NCBI GenBank assembly: GCA_026874595.1
Contig: CM049306.1
Span: 73,653,642 to 73,717,641, forward strand
DNA: 64,000 bases
Direction of reading: 5' to 3'
DNA from: Sipunculus nudus
Taxonomy: Eukaryota > Annelida > Sipuncula > Golfingiida > Sipunculidae
The translations under genes were made by a program, and so were the position numbers. How positions within the stretch are numbered: position 1 is the stretch's first letter; every line of letters begins with the position of its first letter. This document shows positions 60,401-62,875 of this stretch, in pieces. The notes below the pieces were generated by a model that saw only the letters and a list, made by a program, of their open reading frames with translations, was not told the origin of the DNA and did not search any database.

Positions 60401-61876
60401 TTTCAAACTTGACTTATATATGTCCCATTGGAAAAGCAAGACCCAAATTGATTTTAGGGTCATGAGGTCAAAGGTCAAGGTCACAGGACACATCTTTAAA
60501 AAGATGTGGATGCATTTTCAGCCAAACATTTCATCTCAGATCTTTCATCTTGCACATATAGTTCACCTGCCAAGAGAGGAAGAACCCTATCAATTTTGAG
60601 GTCACAAGGTCAAAGGTGAAGGTCACAGGAGCCATCTGTCCAAAAATTAGTTTCTGGATGATAATTCCTTCTTTTATTGATGTATGGATTTTAAACTATA
60701 CTTGTATTTGACCCACTGGAAATGCAAAACCGGAATTGAATTTCGGGTCATGAGGTCAAAGGTCAAGGTCACAGGAAACCTCTTTAAAAAGATTGTGGAT
60801 GCATTTTCAGCCAAACAATTCATCTCAGATCTTTCATCTTGCACATATAGTTCACCTGCCAAGAGTGGAAGACCCCTATCAATTTTGAGGTCACAAGGTC
60901 AAAGGTGAAGGTCACAGGAGCCATATGTCCAAAAATTAGTTTCTGGATGATAATTTCTGCTTTTATTGATGTATAGATTTCAAACTTGACTTATATATGT
61001 CCCATTGGAAAAGCAAGACCGGAATTGAATTTGGGGTCACGAGGTCAAAGGTCAAGGTCACATCTTTAAAAAGATGTGGATGCATTTTCAGCCAAACATT
61101 TCATCTCAGATCTTTCATCTTGCACATATAGTTCTCCTGCCAAGAGAGGAAGAACACTATCAATTTTGAGGTCTCAAGGTCAAAGGTGAAGGTCACAGGA
61201 GCCATCTGTCAAAAAAAAAGTTTCTGGATGATAATTCCTGCTTTATTGATGTATAGATTTCAAACTTGACTTGCATATGTCCCATTGGAAAAGCAAGACC
61301 CAAATTGATTTGGGGGTTATGAGATCAAAGGTCAAGGTCACAGGACACATCTTTAAAAAGATCAAGGTCACAGGACCAACATCTTCAACAAGATTGTGGA
61401 TCGTTAGATGGAATAAACAATAAATATGCCAAGTGTCAGTATATGCTGCTAAAAATGGGGGTCTGTTCTTGTAGGAGGGGGGCCTACTATGTCTGGGGAT
61501 ACTCTGGCACCTGCGGTGCCAAGAAATGTCTAGTTGTTTATCAGAAAAGAGTAAAGTATCAGAGTAACAGCAGGATAACTCAGAGTTTCATAGATAAAAA
61601 ATATTATTTTTAGCAATTACTGAATATATTTAATCCTCAGCGATTTTGTGAAACAGGTAAATAGTTTTATAAGAGCATCGGAACATATTTTTCTTCCTAT
61701 ACCTTACAGATACCGCACGCAGCTTGGGGCTTGAAGACGGAAGAATCGCCGACTGTCAATTGCTGGCCTCTTCTCATATGGGTAACTTTACAGCTCAGGA
61801 AGCCCGTCTTAACGGAAACAGCAGCTGGGTCAGTGCCTGGAGAGGAGAGCCATTTACAGGAAAGGAGTTCCTCCAG
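4821..61876 (+). CDS. Large multi-exon gene for a modular extracellular protein with a discoidin-type domain (internal part)
   Basis: Exons: 4821-4995, 5656-5757, 6671-6861, 9737-9967, 21917-22156, 23790-24287, 25409-25703, 26338-26528, 29992-30324, 31031-31189, 41220-41526, 43368-43629, 44828-44999, 56272-56479, 61710-61876. All have AG acceptors. Donors are GT except a GC donor after exon 1. Phases agree at every junction, giving 1177 uninterrupted residues. The protein is Ser/Thr/Asn-rich with many N-x-S/T sequons, has no membrane segment in this part, and repeats a beta-rich module of about 150 residues. Six modules show or once had a Cys-x12-Cys loop, usually ending G-x-N-x-P-C. The last exon begins an F5/8 type C domain. 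An extracellular matrix or cell-surface binding role is inference from this architecture. Signal peptide, start and stop lie outside the window. The exons are separated by up to 12 kb of transposon-rich intron. Confidence 0.85.
5656..5757 (+). CDS. Host gene exon 2 (module 1, loop and linker)
   Basis: This 102-base exon reads [18 protein letters not shown] and ends NLGQVVNSG. Its cysteine lies 12 residues after the cysteine of exon 1, matching the other modules. Flanked by TATAG acceptor and GTAGGT donor. Phase 1 at both ends. Confidence 0.8.
6671..6861 (+). CDS. Host gene exon 3 (module 1, second half)
   Basis: Encodes [19 protein letters not shown] followed by beta strands and ends ARELMITNK before a GTGAGG donor. 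The pattern matches the second half of other modules (strand, VTAG/VSPG turn, strands). It carries an N-x-S/T site and an isolated Cys. Confidence 0.8.
6903..8232. mobile_element. Non-autonomous element: 180-bp tandem array between hairpin ends
   Basis: About seven diverged units of roughly 180 bp start at or near GGTCAAAAGTAGGTCAAC (6970, 7167, 7320, 7499, 7680, 7857, 8037). The left end has a perfect hairpin (GTGTCG-GAA-CGACAC, 6906-6920) and then TGCCCC-CGCC-TGGGGCA (6924-6940). The right end has a hairpin at 8210-8231 built on TATGCCCC/GGGGCATA. ATGCCCCCGCC at the left is inverted at the right. Open frames inside are repeats of one another, not genes. Known bivalve rolling-circle (Helitron-derived) elements can carry such tandem cores. 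That assignment is tentative. Confidence 0.6.
8344..8500 (+). repeat. 5' LTR of the miniature element, with Pol III-type boxes
   Basis: Contains TAGCGAACTGG (close to a tRNA A box) and TGTTCGAATCC (close to the B box consensus), about 40 bp apart, with ACGCCGGACTTG between them as in tRNA-derived SINE heads. The 3' copy keeps the B-box-like part but lacks about 30 bp that include the A box. Confidence 0.6.
8620..8745 (+). repeat. 3' LTR of the miniature element, internally deleted
   Basis: Aligns with the 5' LTR except for a deletion of about 30 bp between two short CTAG(T/C)GAA copies in the 5' version. Ends TTCGTAACA immediately before a TA microsatellite. Confidence 0.65.
8746..8787. repeat. 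(TA)n microsatellite
   Basis: About 20 uninterrupted TA units directly abut the miniature LTR element. Confidence 0.95.
8788..9736. other. Remainder of host intron 3
   Basis: AT-rich intronic sequence. Short open frames occur on both strands without splice context or recognisable motifs. I see nothing else in it. Confidence 0.5.
9737..9967 (+). CDS. Host gene exon 4 (module 2, first half)
   Basis: A 77-codon exon in phase 0 at both ends. It carries the clearest version of the module: strands [16 protein letters not shown], then [19 protein letters not shown], then [11 protein letters not shown] before a GTAAAA donor. The loop cysteines are 12 residues apart. Two N-glycosylation sequons are visible. 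Confidence 0.85.
10018..10087. repeat. (TA)n microsatellite
   Basis: Almost pure TA, broken by two short interruptions. The open frames running through it are poly-(Ile-Tyr) artefacts. Confidence 0.95.
10088..10440. repeat. Dispersed repeat family Z, copy with terminal palindrome
   Basis: Rich in TCGCG/GTCGTGCGAATG-type words, also seen at about 55640-56080 and, more weakly, at 43650-43970. At 10255-10320, GTCGTGCGAATG and its complement CATTCGCACGAC face each other and can form a long hairpin. No coding signal. Confidence 0.5.
10441..10947. other. Intron 4 sequence left of the LTR element
   Basis: Intronic sequence with a short TA run at 10876-10892. Nothing else is recognised. Bases 10944-10947 (ATAT) form the left target-site copy of the LTR retrotransposon. 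Confidence 0.5.
10948..11720 (+). repeat. 5' LTR
   Basis: Starts TGTTACAGG and ends TTCCGTAACG where the 3' LTR ends TTCCGTAACA, so the terminal CA is mutated to CG. A TATATAAA box lies at about 11190. Near-identical to the 3' LTR by eye apart from scattered substitutions and a missing 16-bp segment present at about 17260 in the 3' copy. Confidence 0.9.
11727..11745 (+). promoter_or_regulatory. Primer-binding site, tRNA-Pro-like
   Basis: TGGGGGCTCTCGTCGGGAT lies six bases after the LTR. It resembles the tRNA-Pro type (TGGGGGCTCGTCCGGGAT) with small rearrangements. The tRNA identity is provisional. Confidence 0.6.
11906..13113 (+). pseudogene. gag: gag remnant with coiled coil and CCHC zinc knuckle
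   Basis: Starts at an ATG ([20 protein letters not shown]). In-frame stops fall near 12041 and 12089. A long Glu/Lys/Leu coiled coil follows (12110-12300), then a capsid-like helical region with [10 protein letters not shown] and [17 protein letters not shown] frame break at about 12420 and a stop at about 12559 interrupt it. It ends with a zinc knuckle, [15 protein letters not shown] (C-x2-C-x4-H-x5-C, one residue longer than the classic spacing). It would package the element RNA if intact. Confidence 0.8.
13120..13881 (+). pseudogene. Acidic linker and retroviral-type aspartic protease
   Basis: About 170 residues of Ser/Asp/Glu-rich linker with repeated DS-x-EE motifs precede the protease. 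The protease active site is [13 protein letters not shown] (usual D-T/S-G). The conserved C-terminal Leu-Leu-Leu-Gly-Asn-Asp motif lies in another frame from about 13870, so one frameshift cuts the domain. It would process the Gag-Pol polyprotein. Confidence 0.75.
13872..15583 (+). pseudogene. Integrase remnant (HHCC, DDE, GPY/F)
   Basis: A linker leads to the zinc-binding region ([16 protein letters not shown] ... CHTCQ, with a frameshift at about 14300 and a stop TAA before the CHTC pair). Catalytic core: [13 protein letters not shown] gives the first Asp. SDLGSNFM gives the second Asp, four bases after an in-frame [14 protein letters not shown] gives the Glu. Further breaks lie at about 14860 and 15025. 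The C-terminal GPY/F module is intact ([18 protein letters not shown] ... [10 protein letters not shown]). Its position upstream of RT is the unusual point of this element. Confidence 0.85.
15583..16340 (+). pseudogene. Reverse transcriptase remnant
   Basis: Reads through [35 protein letters not shown], an in-frame TGA at 15825-15827, then [33 protein letters not shown] and the catalytic box YIDDLIVYS. The palm-domain Asp pair is present. A frame break follows at about 16300. This is a Ty3-type RT by its F/Y-x-D-D box and KVMPFGMKN motif. Confidence 0.88.
16378..16902 (+). pseudogene. RNase H and connection remnant
   Basis: Contains [18 protein letters not shown] (first catalytic Asp region), [21 protein letters not shown] (Glu of the catalytic set) and, after a frameshift at about 16740, the DHNPLTFI and [13 protein letters not shown] motifs that end Ty3-type RNase H. 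A TGA closes it at about 16900. Confidence 0.8.
17021..17036 (+). promoter_or_regulatory. Polypurine tract
   Basis: TTAGAGGATGGGGAG abuts the 3' LTR start at 17037, the expected site for plus-strand priming. An inverted AAAGAAAGTTTTC / GAAAACTTTCTTT hairpin lies just before it (16988-17015). Confidence 0.7.
17037..17824 (+). repeat. 3' LTR
   Basis: Starts TGTTACAGG and ends GTTCCGTAACA, followed by the ATAT target copy. Carries the 16-bp segment lacking in the 5' LTR and a TATATAAGG box at about 17294. Confidence 0.9.
17829..19480. other. Intron 4 right of the LTR element; imperfect tandem repeats
   Basis: At 18455-18730 a unit of about 110 bp recurs roughly three times, sharing TTGTAG(G/C)T(G/T)GC and TTTTGTACA(C/A) words. 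At 18790-19070 short units with ACTGAGTGAACT and GACCTG(C/T)ACCTGGCT recur. No gene seen. Confidence 0.5.
19480..20620 (-). repeat. Dispersed repeat family X, copy 1 (reverse orientation)
   Basis: Its reverse complement matches 39573-40230 and 62876-63960: TTTTTAGCGAA start, a GTCGTCGTC-rich stretch, TACGTTAACC, GGCGCCACC and repeated TTTGGCTGAGTTA words. Open frames such as 19975-20262 are inside the repeat and are not genes. Confidence 0.7.
20874..21651 (+). pseudogene. LINE (non-LTR retrotransposon) 3' fragment, ORF2 C-terminus
   Basis: Encodes [20 protein letters not shown] and then a zinc-binding motif, [18 protein letters not shown] (C-x2-C...H-x3/4-C), typical of the region after the reverse transcriptase in L1/Tx1-like ORF2 proteins. 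A stop in the upstream part (TAA, 20951-20953) and the absence of RT show a 5' truncation. The coding part ends at 21479. The tail ends with AATAAA and an A-rich stretch near 21651. The clade is uncertain. Confidence 0.7.
21917..22156 (+). CDS. Host gene exon 5 (module 2, second half)
   Basis: An 80-codon exon, phase 0 at both ends, between TTCACAG and GTGAGA. It includes [18 protein letters not shown], where the N-x-G turn matches the linker of other modules, and then [18 protein letters not shown]. No cysteine. It follows a 12-kb intron that contains the Ty3/Gypsy element. Confidence 0.85.
22190..23260. repeat. Dispersed repeat family Y, copy 1
   Basis: Built of repeated segments with GTCCGTCTGTCTGTC, GGGCACAAATCGTAACC, GGACCTAG, AGGGAGGTC and CCTGAAATTAGG-like words. 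The same words occur at about 36745-38330 and 57070-57350. No coding signal. Confidence 0.65.
23261..23789. other. Rest of host intron 5
   Basis: AT-rich intron. Nothing recognised. Confidence 0.5.
23790..24287 (+). CDS. Host gene exon 6 (whole module 3)
   Basis: This 166-codon exon holds a complete module without internal introns. It reads strands [13 protein letters not shown], loop [17 protein letters not shown], linker [15 protein letters not shown], second half [19 protein letters not shown] and ends [11 protein letters not shown]. It shows the repeat unit length directly. CTACAG acceptor, GTAAGT donor, phase 0 both ends. Confidence 0.88.
24288..25408. other. Host intron 6
   Basis: About 1.1 kb of AT-rich intron. 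I see no repeat, gene or element in it. Confidence 0.5.
25409..25703 (+). CDS. Host gene exon 7 (module 4, first half)
   Basis: Encodes [20 protein letters not shown], then the loop [16 protein letters not shown], a Tyr/Asn-rich linker and LMNIANVG before a GTAAGT donor in phase 1. Exon 8 continues in phase. Confidence 0.85.
25704..26337. other. Host intron 7
   Basis: AT-rich intron, nothing recognised. Confidence 0.5.
26338..26528 (+). CDS. Host gene exon 8 (module 4, second half)
   Basis: Encodes [19 protein letters not shown] and ends AATASYTN before GTAAGT. SIRDD and the VSPG turn match SVRDD in exon 6 and VTAG in exon 3, confirming the repeat register. 191 bases, the same length as exon 3. 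Confidence 0.85.
26529..28809. other. Host intron 8, left part
   Basis: No gene. A stretch at 27738-27775 (CCCATGTTTGTGATACCA...) is repeated in inverted orientation at 29715-29752. Purine-rich AAAAAAAA runs lie at 26775-26830. The left target copy of the solo LTR is GAAG at 28806-28809. Confidence 0.5.
28810..29640 (+). mobile_element. Solo LTR related to the Ty3/Gypsy element
   Basis: Starts TGTTACATG and ends TTCCGTAAGA. Its last 200 bp align closely with the LTRs at 10948 and 17037 (GTGTATTGTA...TTGTTAACAAA...CTTCTTTATTCATTCCCCT...ACGTGATCTGTT). The 5' two thirds are diverged, so it belongs to a sister subfamily. AGAGAAG occurs at both ends (28803-28809, 29638-29644), consistent with a target duplication, though the LTR terminal CA has mutated. 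A TATAAATGG box lies near 29049. Confidence 0.8.
29992..30324 (+). CDS. Host gene exon 9 (module 5, first part)
   Basis: A 111-codon exon, phase 0 at both ends. Strands [18 protein letters not shown], loop [17 protein letters not shown], then [16 protein letters not shown]. Cysteines are 12 residues apart as in the other modules. Confidence 0.87.
30325..31030. other. Host intron 9 with (AAT)n tract
   Basis: Contains an (AAT/ATT)n microsatellite at about 30799-30918, which yields poly-Asn and poly-Ile open frames that are not genes. Nothing else seen. Confidence 0.7.
31031..31189 (+). CDS. Host gene exon 10 (module 5, second half)
   Basis: A 53-codon exon in phase 0: [20 protein letters not shown] and [12 protein letters not shown] before GTATGT. 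It corresponds to the second half of a module and has two N-glycosylation sequons. Confidence 0.82.
31190..32611. other. Host intron 10, left part
   Basis: Holds a (TA)n run at 31353-31372 and a (CT)n run at about 32131-32178. A possible but degraded tRNA-like head lies near 31446-31488. No gene. Confidence 0.5.
33156..33650 (+). repeat. Interspersed element inserted in copy A
   Basis: Absent from copy B at the matching point. Similar to 55020-55610: TCCGTCCGTCC start, GCTTGAGCTTT, CCTGTCGGAATTCCAATAT, TTTTGTATTGCAGACAT and ATATGTAAACTAGCCC. Probably a non-autonomous element, class unknown. Confidence 0.6.
34480..34830 (+). repeat. Dispersed repeat family P, copy 2
   Basis: Matches 3285-3640 block by block, ending with CATGCTTAAATCCGTCACTG. 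Confidence 0.7.
35909..36214. repeat. Long (CA)n-type microsatellite with internal (GA)n
   Basis: About 300 bp of imperfect CACACAAACACAC repeats interrupted by GAGAGAGA at 36030-36051. All long open frames here (His/Thr/Lys-rich on plus, Cys/Val-rich on minus) are microsatellite translations. Confidence 0.95.
36745..38330. repeat. Dispersed repeat family Y, copy 2 (several internal units)
   Basis: Three to five diverged internal units of roughly 350-400 bp share GGGCACAAATC(G/A)TAACC, GGAGGTCCATG, CCTGAAATTAGGT(C/A)TCTGTTACCCA and TTTGATACAAAAGCTCCAGT. The same words occur in copies 1 and 3. No gene. Confidence 0.7.
38381..40650 (+). repeat. Intronic duplication, copy B
   Basis: The partner of 32612-35870. 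It lacks the element at 33156-33650 and the 34200-35428 segment, and instead carries a family X copy at 39573-40230. Homopolymer G and C runs lie at 39459-39495. Confidence 0.75.
39573..40230 (+). repeat. Dispersed repeat family X, copy 2
   Basis: Starts TTTTTTAGCGAACATG, has a GGCGTCGTTCGTCGTG stretch, then TACGTTAACCCATA and GGTGGCGCCACCTGCATCGG. Forward match to 62876-63960 and reverse match to 19480-20620. Confidence 0.7.
40651..41219. other. Right end of host intron 10
   Basis: No gene. A short (CACA)n run lies at about 41025-41060. The sequence leads to the pyrimidine-rich acceptor of exon 11. Confidence 0.5.
41220..41526 (+). CDS. Host gene exon 11 (module 6, first half), loop cysteine missing
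   Basis: Enters after CCCAAG in phase 0 and leaves at GTAAAT in phase 1. The module motif reads [19 protein letters not shown]. The first cysteine of the loop pair is replaced by Asn, while an extra cysteine occurs near the exon start (GVMCFWKN). The end, FGYVTNTG, matches the N-x-G linker. Several N-glycosylation sequons. Confidence 0.83.
41527..43123. other. Host intron 11, left part
   Basis: Contains a family W fragment (about 41999-42130), a (TA)n run (42497-42523) and poly-C at 42687-42699. At 43002-43070 TAGAATCGGAGT faces ACTCCGATTCTA as an inverted repeat. No gene. Confidence 0.5.
43124..43295. mobile_element. Small inverted-repeat element, pogo/Tigger-like MITE
   Basis: The left end CAGTAAAACCTTACTTACGACC and the right end, whose complement reads TGTAACCTCGGTATTACGACC, are inverted relatives. 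Both carry further ACGACCAC words inside. CAGT(A/G)(A/G)AACCTC-like ends with GACCACC are typical of pogo/Tigger MITEs in marine animals. It is 172 bp and has no coding capacity. It ends about 70 bp before exon 12. Confidence 0.5.
43368..43629 (+). CDS. Host gene exon 12 (module 6, second half)
   Basis: Phase 1 in, phase 2 out (AACACAG acceptor, GTAACT donor). Encodes [20 protein letters not shown], then [18 protein letters not shown] and ends [14 protein letters not shown]. Alignment with exons 3, 8 and 10 supports its place as a second half-module. Confidence 0.82.
43630..44827. other. Host intron 12
   Basis: Holds weak family Z similarity (43650-43970), a family W copy (43975-44100) and a (GA)n run (44710-44733). 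No gene. Confidence 0.5.
44828..44999 (+). CDS. Host gene exon 13 (module 7, first part)
   Basis: Phase 2 in, phase 0 out. Encodes [20 protein letters not shown] and [19 protein letters not shown], ending AGNVIFN before GTGAGT. Beta-rich, without the Cys-x12-Cys loop. Divergent from the earlier modules. Confidence 0.82.
45000..46404. other. Host intron 13 before the DNA transposon; compound microsatellites
   Basis: Two compound (TA)n(GA)n tracts lie at 45583-45651 and 45842-45912, and a further (TA)n at 45938-45967. Poly-G occurs at 46210-46222. No gene seen. Confidence 0.6.
46534..46714 (+). pseudogene. Transposase exon 1: THAP zinc-binding domain with frameshift
   Basis: ATG at 46534. Reads [19 protein letters not shown], then [18 protein letters not shown] and then, after a one-base frameshift at about 46678, [10 protein letters not shown] before a GTAAGT donor. 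The C-x4-C ... C-x2-H set with the conserved Pro, Trp and Phe defines a THAP DNA-binding domain, used by transposases to find their ends. The frameshift makes this copy non-functional as read. Confidence 0.82.
47372..47620 (+). CDS. Transposase exon 2: linker and coiled coil
   Basis: Joins exon 1 in phase to give [21 protein letters not shown], the usual continuation after THAP, then a basic Lys/Arg-rich coiled coil and [11 protein letters not shown]. The donor GTACGC joins exon 3 in phase 1. Confidence 0.75.
48783..49252. repeat. Direct repeat within the nested element, copy 1
   Basis: Nearly identical to 50873-51316 from AGGACACGTGGCTG to ACCACGTGACCT. It keeps a 26-bp segment (about 49166-49191) missing from copy 2. 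On the minus strand both copies keep the same 74-codon open frame (for example [17 protein letters not shown]), but no homologue is recognised. Confidence 0.85.
50873..51316. repeat. Direct repeat within the nested element, copy 2
   Basis: The partner of 48783-49252, 2.09 kb downstream in the same orientation. Lies about 75 bp inside the right inverted end. Confidence 0.85.
51486..52477 (+). CDS. Transposase exon 3: DDE superfamily endonuclease (DDE_Tnp_4 type)
   Basis: Enters after TTTCAG in phase. A coiled coil ([20 protein letters not shown]) precedes a helix-turn-helix-like region ([19 protein letters not shown]) and the catalytic domain. [15 protein letters not shown] gives the first Asp, [10 protein letters not shown] the second, and [12 protein letters not shown] the Glu. 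It ends with [15 protein letters not shown] and TAA at 52475. The exon is open, and the DDE triad appears intact although exon 1 is frameshifted. The reaction would be strand cleavage and joining at the element ends. Confidence 0.85.
52494..54797 (-). pseudogene. SWIM-YqaJ-PHD nuclease pseudogene of the same transposon
   Basis: Three exons on minus: 54797-54476, 54056-53927, 53612-52494. The GT-AG sites and phases fit. Exon 1 ends [10 protein letters not shown] and exon 2 starts [17 protein letters not shown]; joined they make a SWIM zinc finger (C-x-C...C-x-H). Exon 3 carries [16 protein letters not shown], then the YqaJ (lambda exonuclease-like) motifs [30 protein letters not shown] and HLKKNHQFF, and finally a worn PHD finger, VCKCQRP...WFHC. 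Stops (for example near 53557 and at 52949-52951) and frameshifts (about 53420, 53050) show decay. Family role: 5'-3' exonuclease or recombinase. Its job in transposition is unknown. Confidence 0.82.
54358..54451. repeat. Compound (TA)n(GA)n microsatellite inside the YqaJ gene intron
   Basis: TA units with two short interruptions, followed by about 12 GA units. It falls in intron 1 of the minus-strand YqaJ pseudogene, 25 bp beyond the donor. Confidence 0.95.
55020..55610 (+). repeat. Interspersed element, second copy of the 33156-33650 type
   Basis: Shares TCCGTCCGTCC, GCTTGAGCTTT, CTGTCGGAATTCCAATAT and ATATGTAAACTAGCCC with 33156-33650. It is interrupted by a C-rich stretch (55180-55370) with CCGCCCCTGAG and poly-C runs that also resembles 34125-34200 and 39480-39560. 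Confidence 0.55.
55640..56100. repeat. Dispersed repeat family Z, copy 2
   Basis: Dense in GCGACATTCG, ATGTCG(T/G)GCG and TCGCGAGAC words, like 10088-10440. Open frames in it are not supported as genes. Confidence 0.45.
56272..56479 (+). CDS. Host gene exon 14 (module 7, second part)
   Basis: Phase 0 in, phase 1 out, after TATTTTTCAG and before GTAAGT. Encodes [20 protein letters not shown], an alanine/histidine-rich strand and [14 protein letters not shown]. No cysteine. It follows the 11.3-kb intron with the DNA transposon. Confidence 0.83.
56480..58075. other. Host intron 14, left part, with family Y copy 3
   Basis: A family Y copy lies at about 57070-57350 (AGCACAAATCGTAACCACTGG, CATCCAGGGAGGTCC, poly-C at 57236-57250). 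At 57660-57800 a short unit with ATACAGATTATAGGCC repeats about four times. No gene. Confidence 0.55.
58076..61502. mobile_element. Tandem-repeat element with inverted ends and nuclear-receptor-like half-sites
   Basis: The ends TATCCCCAGACAAAGT (58075) and the complement of ACTATGTCTGGGGATA (61486-61501) are inverted relatives. Inside, a unit of about 289 bp repeats, and a 577-bp higher-order dimer is visible because an identical 74-codon frame recurs at 59530, 60107 and 60684 (one copy with a single change). Each 289-bp unit carries AGGTCAAAGGTCAAGGTCAC and a partner, GGTCACAAGGTCAAAGGTGA, about 145 bp away. The open frames are shadows of the repeat. Non-autonomous, origin unknown. Confidence 0.75.
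61503..61709. other. Right end of host intron 14
   Basis: Short unremarkable stretch ending in a pyrimidine-rich acceptor, TATACCTTACAG. Confidence 0.5.
61710..61876 (+). CDS. Host gene exon 15: start of F5/8 type C (discoidin) domain
   Basis: Phase 1 in, phase 0 out, donor GTACGA. Encodes [20 protein letters not shown], then [17 protein letters not shown] and GKEFLQ. L-G-x-E-x-G-x-I-x-D-x-Q-(I/L)-x-A-S-S, A-R-L-N and the E-(W/F)-L-Q strand are the hallmarks of the N-terminal half of F5/8C domains, which bind lipids, glycans or proteins outside the cell. The remaining half must be in later exons. None is visible by 64000. Confidence 0.8.
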
Positions 61877-61896
61877 GTACGAAATAACAATCAACC

Positions 61897-61917
61897 TACT
61901 GCCAGAGATCGTTTCTG

Positions 61918-61957
<40 letters not shown>

Positions 61958-62045
61958 GCATCCAGTTAGGCACCGTGGGACACCCGGGATTACTTGTGTC
62001 AACTGACAAACTTTAAAATCAAAATTTGTTACATTTCAAGGTACA
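61897..62045. repeat. Family W copy with 37-base poly-A
   Basis: CTGCCAGAGATCGTT and then A37 (61920-61956), followed by GTGTCAACTGACAAACTTTAAAATCAAAATTTGTTACAT. The same two flanks occur without the poly-A at 43987-44095 and, partly, at 42029-42130. The poly-A therefore seems to have grown inside a repeat and does not mark a mature transcript end. Confidence 0.55.
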
Positions 62046-62875
62046 CCTTTTGTTTACATTTCACATGCTTATACTTACTAATATTACTTGTATTACTTAC
62101 ATGTAAGTGATGGCGAACGACAATCATCTTTCTGGGCAATCATCCAGAACTTTTCCGATAAATGGCGCTGTTGTTACTGTACTCAGTGAACTTATGTGCT
62201 AGCGCAGCGTCCACCGTTAACCGTCTGTTATCAAATATCTCGACACCCGTTGCAGCTATCACCATGAAATTTTGCAGTTTTTTTATCATGTGATAAATAT
62301 ACAAAAATAAGCTTTTAGTGGCGCCATCTCAGTTGACCTACTTTCTGCGGACTAAAATGATTTTTCCTTCTTTTCCAATATAAGTAATTAAGTATTAACA
62401 TTTTGGCTGTCATATCAAAATAAAAATGCTTTAAGGAAGGGGATTAAATTAGTATAAATTCAGTCAAACTATTTTCAAGATAGCGTTTTTTTAGAAGTTC
62501 AAAATTTGACGATCGCAAAATTTGACAATTTTTTTGTTTCCCTACATGATGTCATGTGTCTTACAAAATATTTAGGAACTGCTGCAGCCTTCAGCACCAA
62601 ATTTCACAGGTATATTGATCATGTGACTGCTATTTGATTTTGACCTGCAGGTGGCGCTATCTATGTTGACCTACATTCTGCAGTATGTAATGTTTATTTC
62701 TGCTTTTTCCAAGAAATGTCATAATGTATTTATATCAAGGTAAACAGTTCCTTAAATAGAGGGGAATTAAATGAGTATAAATTTAGTCAAATTATTTTCA
62801 AGATGGCATCTTTTCAGAACTTCAAATTTGTCTTCTGATTAATCGATGTTCGGTACATCCTTTTCTGTCACATTT
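62046..62875. other. Intron sequence after exon 15
   Basis: Two diverged halves of about 330 bp (62280-62510 and 62600-62830) share GTGGCGC(C/T)ATCT, TTGACCTAC(T/A)TTCTG and AGTCAAA(C/T)TATTTTCAAGAT(A/G)G words. No exon found. Confidence 0.5.

Noticed and set aside
59530-60908. Repeated 74-residue open frames that look like a protein family
   Set aside because: They follow the period of the DNA tandem array, and other units break the frame. The identity comes from satellite homogenisation.
61920-61956. Poly-A tract as a processed-transcript or LINE end
   Set aside because: The same flanks occur without poly-A at 43987-44095, so it is an expansion inside a repeat. No target duplication seen.
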